Assembly: GCA_938022165.1 (NCBI GenBank)
Contig: CALIEI010000044.1
Location: 34,387-98,386 of the forward strand
Source of the DNA: an uncultured Saprospiraceae bacterium
GTDB lineage: Bacteria > Bacteroidota > Bacteroidia > Chitinophagales > Saprospiraceae
Reading direction: 5' to 3'
Length of the DNA: 64,000 nt
A program made the translations under genes and the position numbers. The notes beneath the pieces are model-generated. The model ran no database searches. It saw only the letters and a program-made list of their open reading frames with translations, and had not been told where the DNA came from. The first letter of the stretch is position 1. Each line of letters starts with the position of its first letter. Positions 51,834-59,043 of this stretch are shown here, in pieces.

Positions 51834-51908
51834 GGGTGATTAGCTCAGCTGGTTCAGAGCACCTCGCTTACACCGAGGGGGTCGGGAGTTCGAATCTCTC
51901 ATCACCCA
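51834..51908 (+). tRNA. tRNA-Val (anticodon TAC)
   Basis: GGGTGAT acceptor pairs ATCACCC; anticodon arm CTCG-CTTACAC-CGAG; T arm GGGAGTTCGAATCTCTC. Confidence 0.96.
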
Positions 51909-51914
51909 CATTTA

Positions 51915-51946
51915 GAGGCTTTTGCATTCGCAAGGCCTCTTTTTTT
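51915..51946 (+). terminator. Intrinsic terminator after tRNA-Val
   Basis: GAGGCTTTTGCATTCGCAAGGCCTCTTTTTTT. Confidence 0.85.
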
Positions 51947-51980
51947 ATGCCTATTTCTTACTTCTTCTTACACATTACAA

Positions 51981-52131
51981 ACCTCGCTTACTCCGAAGGG
52001 ATCGGGAGTTCCCCGCCTGGTTGGCGCCAGTCGGACAGGCCTGCCCGACTGACTAGCGTCAGCGTGGTCAGGCGGGGAATCTCTCATCACCCACATTTAG
52101 AGGCTTTTGCATTCGCATAGCCTCTTTTTTT
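51981..52131 (+). pseudogene. Duplicated 3' half of tRNA-Val plus terminator, interrupted by a palindromic insertion
   Basis: acctcgcttactccgaagggatcgggagttc [65-bp insert] gaatctctcatcacccacatttagaggcttttgcattcgcatagcctctttttttt, offset 120 bp from the intact copy. Confidence 0.93.
52012..52076. mobile_element. 65-bp palindromic insertion inside the duplicated T-loop
   Basis: CCCGCCTGGTTGGCGCCAGTCGGACAGG / CCTGCCCGACTGACTAGCGTCAGCGTGGTCAGGCGGG imperfect inverted repeat splitting TTC^GAA. Confidence 0.7.
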
Positions 52132-52416
52132 TGCCCTATTTTCAATGAAATTTTTCATTCTACCGGAAAGCAAACGTAATTCAATAGCTTGAAGCACAAA
52201 GACTAGCAAAACTTTCAAAACTGAAAAATATCCTCCTTTTAAATCTCGTTATATATAAAATTTATATATTTATACTGTCTCTTGCCACTTGTCTCCCTTT
52301 TTTTGAAGTGAATTGAAAAGATTTGGATGAGCTATTATATCCTTCCAATCAGCCTATAAGCTATTTTCAAACTGCTATTTAGAATTGAAACAAAGTATTG
52401 TATTCACGTTAAACTC

Positions 52417-55149
52417 ATGCTAGACATGGATTCGCCATTTACTGACATATCAACACCAACTTCTTTTGATCAAGAATCAGAAAGTAAGTCGACCAGTTTG
52501 CTTCTCAAGCTAGCTAAAGGATTTCTCCTGCTTGTTTTCATCCTACTAACTATTTCTTTTGCAATTGCTACTTTCTTTGAAGATGAAATAAAAGAAAAGC
52601 TAGTAGACGCTATCAATGATCAGTTAAAGTCCGAATTAGAAGTTGAATCATTTCAACTATCGCTTATCAAAGGATTTCCAAATGTTTCGGCAAACTTTAC
52701 GAATGTAGTACTTGATGGTACTTTTCAAAGTAATACAGCTCCATTATTAGAGGCTAGTAGTCTTTCATTTACTGTTCCCCTAGTTCAATTACTTAGTGAT
52801 AACATACAAGTGAAGTCAGTATTAATAGAAAACGGAGCTGTGAGCATTTATGTCAACAGTAAGGGCAAACCAAATTATAAAATATTAAAATCAACTAGTG
52901 ACAGTAAACGAGCCGAAAACTTTCAGCTAGATATCGAAGAAGCCATTTTTAGTAATGTAGAAATAATTTACACTAACAAAGGAACGGATATTACTAGTAG
53001 AGTTAGAATTGACGACGCATCATTGAGTGGTAATTTCAGAGCAGACAATTATGCTTTGAAAAGTATAGGAAAAGGGGAAAGTTACTTTCTTGACATTGCA
53101 GACAAACGTTTTGTCCCAGGACATGAAATAAATTTCGACTTCATTCTTGATATTGATATGAACAAGAATCTATACGCTTTTGAAAAGGGTGATCTCACTT
53201 TAGACGATAATAAATTTCATATCACTGGGGACATCATTAATGATCCGGAGGGATTTATTTATGATATAAAAGCCAAATCAAAAGATGGAAACTTAGCTTC
53301 TGCATTTACCTTACTCCCAGCCCAATACTTAGAATACTTTAATGACATTAAAAGTACAGGAACATTTCTTTTTGATCTGACATACAAAGGTCAAGAAACT
53401 GATGAAGAGAATCCAAAATTAACAGCTCGAATGCACCTCAAAAAAGGGCAAATCAAAAGCCCTTTATTGTCCAAACCCATTAAAAATGTAAACTTTACTG
53501 CTTCATTTAATAATGGTAAATACAGAAGCCTAAAATCCAGCATCATACAAGTATCTAACTTCAAGGGTTATTTCAACAAAGAATTAACTCAAATGGAATT
53601 AGATATTTACAATCTGGAAGACCCTAGTATTGACTTGGAACTTGACGGTACTATCCCTGTAAATTCACTTTACAAATTCCTTCATAAGGATATGCTTTCG
53701 GATGCCCAAGGAGAATTGGATATAAAGAACTTGAAAGTTAGAGGGAAGCATGCAGACATGAGTTCTATGTCTGGTATATCGAAAGTAAAAGTAAGTGGGG
53801 ATATCGTTTTCAAGAAAGCCGGCTTGAGTGTAAACGATTATCCATTTGTAGCACAAAAAGGAATCTTATCTCTTAAAGGCAACAATATTCAAGTAAAAGA
53901 ATTAGCTCTGACAGGAGCTGATAGTGACGCAACAATAAGCGGTAGTTTCAAAAATCTAATTCCAGTGATGTTTGCCGATTCATTGAATTCTCAAAACGCT
54001 GAACTTAGTTTTGAGTCTAAACTAGTATCCCAAAATATGGATCTAGATCAACTGGTAGATGCTTTCAAAACGAAAGACACTGAGGAGGAAGAAGATAATG
54101 ATACAGGTTGGCATTCAAAAATAAGCGGATTTCTGAATGGAACATTCGACGCTTATGTAAAGCAATTAAATTATGGAAAACTGAAGGGTCAAGAGTTTGA
54201 AGGCAGTCTAGACTTTGAGGACGACATACTCACTATTGATGGAGATGTAGAAGCTATGGATGGGAGCATGGCTATCGAAGGAGAATTGTCTCTTACAAAA
54301 ACACCAAAGTTAGTGGGAGAGATTGAAGCAAAAAATATTGACGTGTATGCGTTATTTGATCAAGCTAACAACTTTGGACAAAGTACGATCCTTGCCGAAA
54401 ATATCCAGGGACGAATGAATTCCAACATGATTATTAATGCATACTTCGATGAGCGCGGTACATTCTTGACAGACAAACTACATGTCTATGCCGGCATGGA
54501 AATTCATGATGGAGAACTCGTTGAACTAGATCTACTAAACAGTTTTGATAAATTTGTAAAGACTGAAGACCTACAGCATATCCAATTCACAAAACTTGAA
54601 AACTGGTTTGAGATTCATCGAGGAAAAATCCATATTCCCGTGATGTTCATCCAAAGTAACGCGCTCAACATGGAAGTGAGTGGTACGCATACTTTTGATC
54701 ATGACATCAACTATAATGTGAAGATAAATCCAATGCAAATAATTGCCAGCAAACTCAAAAAACACAATAGAACTAGAAGGCCGCAAAAAGATCAGCGTGG
54801 CGGCTTGATTCAATGGCACTATACTATTCGTGGTACTGTAGATGATTATGTAGTCAACAAAAATAAATCCGCTGTTCAGGACAACTTCGTAACTAGTAAA
54901 TACAAGAAAGACAAAATAAGAAGTGTGTTAGAAGATTCCTTCGGCGCATTCGATCTAAATTCTTCTGTAGCTACTAATGTAAAAAAGAAACCTGTAGCTA
55001 AGCCAGAAGTCAAAAAAGAAACACCAGCACCAAAACCGCAGGAAGAAATCATTCAAGCACAAGTCGACGATGAAGTATTCCTTGACTTCGAAGTAGAAGA
55101 CGAAGAAGACACAGAATACATCCAATTTCAAGGGGATGATGGTGACTGA
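52417..55149 (+). CDS. AsmA family protein (AsmA-like C-terminal region)
   Basis: N-terminal TM; FQLSLIKGFPNVSANFTNVVLDG; repeated beta-strand organisation; acidic C-terminus. Confidence 0.85.
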   Translation: MLDMDSPFTDISTPTSFDQESESKSTSLLLKLAKGFLLLVFILLTISFAIATFFEDEIKEKLVDAINDQLKSELEVESFQLSLIKGFPNVSANFTNVVLDGTFQSNTAPLLEASSLSFTVPLVQLLSDNIQVKSVLIENGAVSIYVNSKGKPNYKILKSTSDSKRAENFQLDIEEAIFSNVEIIYTNKGTDITSRVRIDDASLSGNFRADNYALKSIGKGESYFLDIADKRFVPGHEINFDFILDIDMNKNLYAFEKGDLTLDDNKFHITGDIINDPEGFIYDIKAKSKDGNLASAFTLLPAQYLEYFNDIKSTGTFLFDLTYKGQETDEENPKLTARMHLKKGQIKSPLLSKPIKNVNFTASFNNGKYRSLKSSIIQVSNFKGYFNKELTQMELDIYNLEDPSIDLELDGTIPVNSLYKFLHKDMLSDAQGELDIKNLKVRGKHADMSSMSGISKVKVSGDIVFKKAGLSVNDYPFVAQKGILSLKGNNIQVKELALTGADSDATISGSFKNLIPVMFADSLNSQNAELSFESKLVSQNMDLDQLVDAFKTKDTEEEEDNDTGWHSKISGFLNGTFDAYVKQLNYGKLKGQEFEGSLDFEDDILTIDGDVEAMDGSMAIEGELSLTKTPKLVGEIEAKNIDVYALFDQANNFGQSTILAENIQGRMNSNMIINAYFDERGTFLTDKLHVYAGMEIHDGELVELDLLNSFDKFVKTEDLQHIQFTKLENWFEIHRGKIHIPVMFIQSNALNMEVSGTHTFDHDINYNVKINPMQIIASKLKKHNRTRRPQKDQRGGLIQWHYTIRGTVDDYVVNKNKSAVQDNFVTSKYKKDKIRSVLEDSFGAFDLNSSVATNVKKKPVAKPEVKKETPAPKPQEEIIQAQVDDEVFLDFEVEDEEDTEYIQFQGDDGD

Positions 55150-55159
55150 CCGATGCGAA

Positions 55160-55405
55160 GCAAAAATGGTCAGAATCAGGATTTTCAGAATTAAAGAATT
55201 TTCAGGATTAGTCCCATACCCAAACTAGATTATAAACTCTAATTAGAGATATCAACTAAAACCAAGAAGAATCAAGATTACCAGAATTAAAGGATTTTCA
55301 GGATTAGCACCATCCTCAAACTAGAATGTAAACTCTAATTAGAGACCACTAACTAGAATCAAGAACAATCAAAATTCCCCTTATCCTAAAATTCTGTGAA
55401 TTCTG
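55160..55405. repeat. Degenerate tandem repeat, ~115-120-bp unit, two copies plus remnant
   Basis: gaatcaggattttcagaattaaagaattttcaggattag..ccaaactagattataaactctaattagaga / gaatcaagattaccagaattaaaggattttcaggattag..tcaaactagaatgtaaactctaattagaga. Confidence 0.93.
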
Positions 55406-55420
55406 ATCCTACAAGAAAAT

Positions 55421-55460
55421 AAAAAAAGCCCTCATCGCTTTCGCGATGAGGGCTTTTTAT
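55421..55460. terminator. Bidirectional intrinsic terminator between convergent genes
   Basis: AAAAAAAGCCCTCATCGCTTTCGCGATGAGGGCTTTTTATTTT. Confidence 0.93.
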
Positions 55461-55479
55461 TTTCCAATTGGAAAAATCT

Positions 55480-56394
55480 TTATTGAAGCTTAAACTTCAC
55501 TGGAAGGTTGAACTGTACTTTTACGGGACGTCCACGCTGCTTACCTGGATTCCAAGTAGGCATCATCTGTACGATCCTAAGTGCTTCAGCTCCACATCCG
55601 GCTCCGATATCTCTAACCGTTTCAGGAGCAGTTATCTTTCCATCTTTGTCTACGACAAAACGGATAACAACAGTTCCTTCTACGCCGTTCTCACGCGCGA
55701 TTGCAGGATACTTGATATTACCATAGATAAATTCAAGCATCTTCTTTTGCGCACAAGCCTTTTTAGCAGCTTCATCTCCGGCAGATTCACAACCAGGAAA
55801 TTTAGGCATCTCTTCCACTACCTTAAAGATCTCTTCCACTTCCGGCTCTGGCGGTGGTGGCGGAGGAGGTGGCGGTGGTGGCGGTGCCTCTTTCTTTGGT
55901 GGTGGAGGCGGTTCATCTACCACAGTCTCTTCCTCTACAGACTGATCAATAAATTCTGGTTCCTCTTCTTCCTCAATCTCTTCTTCAGGTACCTCTTCGA
56001 TAACTGGTGGTGGAGGTGGCGGAGGAGGTGGCGGTGGCTCAGCAGTTCTAGGTGGTTCTACCTCGATGTCATCATCGATCTCCAAAGCATCATCCGGTAT
56101 GAAAAAAGTTTTTTCATACTGCGTCCAACCAAATGCCAAAGTCGTCAAACCGATAGACAACGCTAGACCCAATAAGGTAAGCGGAGTACGGAAGTTACTC
56201 AAAGCATTTACTTGAGGATATTTGGTTCTAGATCCTAAAAGCGACTTTGTTACTTCGCCAGAATGATCCTTAGAGGAAAAACCACTAAACCTACTTCTCA
56301 TCATGATGACAAGTCCCACCACCAATAAGACTAACAACCCACAGACTATGCCTAGGGTGGTTCCTCTCAATGCGATGTCAACTAAAAACAGCAT
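55480..56394 (-). CDS. tonB: Energy transducer TonB
   Basis: Proline-rich linker; C-terminal YPAIARENGVEGTVVIRFVVDKDGKITAPETVRDIGAGCGAEALRIVQMMPTWNPGKQRGRPVKVQFNLPVKF; start moved to internal Met. Confidence 0.93.
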   Translation of the reverse strand: MLFLVDIALRGTTLGIVCGLLVLLVVGLVIMMRSRFSGFSSKDHSGEVTKSLLGSRTKYPQVNALSNFRTPLTLLGLALSIGLTTLAFGWTQYEKTFFIPDDALEIDDDIEVEPPRTAEPPPPPPPPPPPVIEEVPEEEIEEEEEPEFIDQSVEEETVVDEPPPPPKKEAPPPPPPPPPPPPEPEVEEIFKVVEEMPKFPGCESAGDEAAKKACAQKKMLEFIYGNIKYPAIARENGVEGTVVIRFVVDKDGKITAPETVRDIGAGCGAEALRIVQMMPTWNPGKQRGRPVKVQFNLPVKFKLQ

Positions 56395-56398
56395 ATAA

Positions 56399-56839
56399 TT
56401 AAGTAAATTTAATGTACAAGTATTTAAAAAATGCAAATCCGCAGATTGCACCGATAATATTAGCTATAATATCCAAATATTCAAAATATCTACCTGGGAA
56501 AAAGAAATACTGCATCAGTTCCATACATATTCCATATCCACCAGCTAAAAACACTGCAAATATTGCCGATTTTGTAGTCAAAGGGACCTCATTCTTATGA
56601 TTTCCCCAAAGTATGGCTACAGTCAACAAACCGTACACGCCAAAGTGTCCAAGTTTGTCCATCGCAATCAAATCAAACCACGATTCAGGAAGATTTATCC
56701 CTGCTTTTGCTGACAAAACCAGTATAACCAATGACCATATCACTGCTGGCAGGTAGTTCTTCAAAATTATAGATGTAAGTGAAGAATATTTTGGTGTGTG
56801 CCTTTTAGGAAAAAATGAAATATTTTCCCCACAAGACAT
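56399..56839 (-). CDS. VanZ family protein
   Basis: MDKLGHFGVYGLLTVAILWG; GGYGICMELMQYFFFPGRYFEYLDIIANIIGAICG. Confidence 0.9.
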   Translation of the reverse strand: MSCGENISFFPKRHTPKYSSLTSIILKNYLPAVIWSLVILVLSAKAGINLPESWFDLIAMDKLGHFGVYGLLTVAILWGNHKNEVPLTTKSAIFAVFLAGGYGICMELMQYFFFPGRYFEYLDIIANIIGAICGFAFFKYLYIKFT

Positions 56840-56870
56840 TTAATCGATTGCTAAACAGATAAATAGGTGA

Positions 56871-57260
56871 CTATGAGACCATCTTTTCATATGCCGCAGC
56901 ATCAAGCAGATCATCCACTTCTTTCGGATCACTCATTTTCACTTTTATAATCCAGCCATCACCATAAGGGTCATTATTGGCCAGTGTCGGATCATCACCA
57001 TCATTTTCATCCAGCTTACTGTTGAATTCTAGCACCTCGCCCGATACTGGCATAAACAAATCCGAAGTCGTCTTTACCGCCTCTACCGTTCCAAATACCT
57101 CATCCTTCGCCAAAGTCTCCCCTACTGTTTCCACTTCTATATACACCAGCTCGCCCAATTCAGATTGTGCAAAGTCACTAATTCCTATCGTAGCCACATC
57201 GCCATCGATGCTAATCCATTCGTGCTCTTTTGTATATTTTAATTCCGCTGGTAAATTCAT
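56871..57260 (-). CDS. gcvH: Glycine cleavage system H protein
   Basis: MNLPAELKYTKEHEWISIDGDVATIGISDFAQSELGELVYIEV; lipoyl-Lys motif FGTVEAVKTTSDLFMPVSGEV; start moved to internal Met. Confidence 0.96.
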   Translation of the reverse strand: MNLPAELKYTKEHEWISIDGDVATIGISDFAQSELGELVYIEVETVGETLAKDEVFGTVEAVKTTSDLFMPVSGEVLEFNSKLDENDGDDPTLANNDPYGDGWIIKVKMSDPKEVDDLLDAAAYEKMVS

Positions 57261-57344
57261 TTCTACTGAGTATTTTGATTTTTGTAAAGAAACGAACTTT
57301 GATACATATATAGGTAGTACTTGATAAGTATTTTTTGCATGTGT

Positions 57345-57487
57345 CTTTGGGGCCATGCCGATGCTGCCCCCCCGCTTGGCTACCCACATCGGCACCGCGC
57401 TCTGCGTCACTCCATGTTCATTTCGGTCCCGATAAAAAAAATCGGGACTACTCCCTATGGTCGTATGACTCCGATCGCTTGTCCACT
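57345..57487 (+). other. Dispersed structured intergenic element (copy E6)
   Basis: TTTGGGGCCATGCC...CCCGATAAAAAAAATCGGG...GACTCCGATCGCTTGTCC. Confidence 0.65.
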
Positions 57488-57744
57488 TCGTAGCTTTTAG
57501 ATCTTGATTAACCATAAAGGAAATTAAACCATGATTGAGTCCACTCCGGAAACTACCGAATTGCAAAAAGTAGGTTATTTTGGATGAGATTTTTTATTTT
57601 CGAAATCCAGTAATGCTTGTGCGACAACTTGTTGGCGTGCCTGAGCATCAGTGTATTGAGAAAATGTAAAATATCGCCAAAAGAGCCATTTTGTGCTTTC
57701 GTGAGTTTTCGAAGTGGACTCATGATTCCATTTTAAAAAAATAT

Positions 57745-57888
57745 CTGGGCGAGACGAAAAGTCGGAAGCCCTAGAGGACTAGGGGTGGAAGTGGGTCCTC
57801 GACCTTTTTTCAAGGTCGAGGTACGAACGTACGACCCGACCCAAGACATTGATTAGCATGGTGTAATGGCGTCGATGGGTAGGCCCCA
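57745..57888 (-). other. Dispersed structured intergenic element (copy E2)
   Basis: On the minus strand: TGGGGCCTACCCATC...GGGTCGTACGTTCG...CCTCGACCTTGAAAAAAGGTCGAGG...CCACTTCCACCCCTAGTCC. Confidence 0.7.
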
Positions 57889-58022
57889 CATAATTCCAGT
57901 ATCTAAAATAGTGAAGATATAATATATCAGAATTGCAATGGCTATAAAATTATAGTTGTCTCATCTCGTAATTTTGCCAAATTATTTATTGCTTTCTTGC
58001 TGCAAATAAGTATATTGAGTTC

Positions 58023-58472
58023 ATGCTGGTAAAGGGGAATCACGAATTCAATATTTCAAAAGAAATGCTTTGGTCTTACTTAATGGACCCAGAAGTTTTA
58101 GCCAAAATCACTCCCGGTATTTCTGAATTGGAACCAACTGGAGAGGACAGCTACAATACTATCTCTAATATGAAAATAGGGCCTGTCAAAGGTTCATTCA
58201 AAGGGAAATTGAATGTCATCGATAAAGAGGAACCATCCTCCTTCGCAATAGATATGGAACAGTTGAGCAAAATCGGAAATGCTCATGGTAAAATCTCTAT
58301 GAAAATATCTGATGCCGATAATGGCTCTACTAATTTAGCATTTAATGGAGACGTAAAACTGTCAGGGATGATTGCGAGGATGGGGCAACGGGTACTGTCC
58401 GGTGTAGCGAATCTCATTATCAAAGAAGTTTTCGCATCTCTCGAAACGCATATATCCGAAAGCACTGCATAG
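58023..58472 (+). CDS. coxG: CoxG-like SRPBCC family protein
   Basis: [63 protein letters not shown]. Confidence 0.88.
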   Translation: MLVKGNHEFNISKEMLWSYLMDPEVLAKITPGISELEPTGEDSYNTISNMKIGPVKGSFKGKLNVIDKEEPSSFAIDMEQLSKIGNAHGKISMKISDADNGSTNLAFNGDVKLSGMIARMGQRVLSGVANLIIKEVFASLETHISESTA

Positions 58473-58542
58473 TGACTTTACTAGATACGATAAAAGAAAC
58501 TTTATAATAAATACCATTTACAAAATTAAAAACCTAACTAAG

Positions 58543-59022
58543 ATGAAGCATAAAATTTCAGTAAACATTAATGGAAAGCAATGTGAAGGCGAGGTAGAGG
58601 GAAGAGAATTGCTTGTCAATTTCCTTAGGGAACATCAATCCCTGACTGGGACACACATAGGTTGTGATACCAGTAGCTGTGGAGCTTGCACTATTCACTT
58701 GAATGGAGCTGCCACAAAATCATGCACCGTGCTTGCCGTCCAAGCAGACGGAGCAGAAGTGACGACTATAGAAGGAATGGCTACAAACGGAGAACTTCAC
58801 CCCTTGCAAGCTGGCTTCAAAGAGGAACATGGTCTACAATGTGGTTTTTGCACACCCGGCATGATCATGACCGCTGCTGACTTATTAAAAAACAATCCTA
58901 ATCCTTCTGAGCATGAAATACGTGAAGCCTTGGAAGGGAATATTTGTCGCTGCACAGGATATCACAACATAGTGAGATCCATACAACATGCTGCAAAGAA
59001 CATGAATGGTGTAACTGCTTAA
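58543..59022 (+). CDS. coxS: Aerobic CO dehydrogenase-like small subunit ([2Fe-2S])
   Basis: [48 protein letters not shown]. Confidence 0.94.
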   Translation: MKHKISVNINGKQCEGEVEGRELLVNFLREHQSLTGTHIGCDTSSCGACTIHLNGAATKSCTVLAVQADGAEVTTIEGMATNGELHPLQAGFKEEHGLQCGFCTPGMIMTAADLLKNNPNPSEHEIREALEGNICRCTGYHNIVRSIQHAAKNMNGVTA

Positions 59023-59043
59023 TTAATCCCTAAACAAAATAAA

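Noticed and set aside
51836-52120. 94-aa ORF across the tRNA-Val locus
   Set aside because: Overlaps the tRNA and its partial duplicate; no protein-like features.
55468-56166. 232-aa plus-strand ORF rich in W and R
   Set aside because: Antisense shadow of the polyproline linker of TonB; composition is an artefact.
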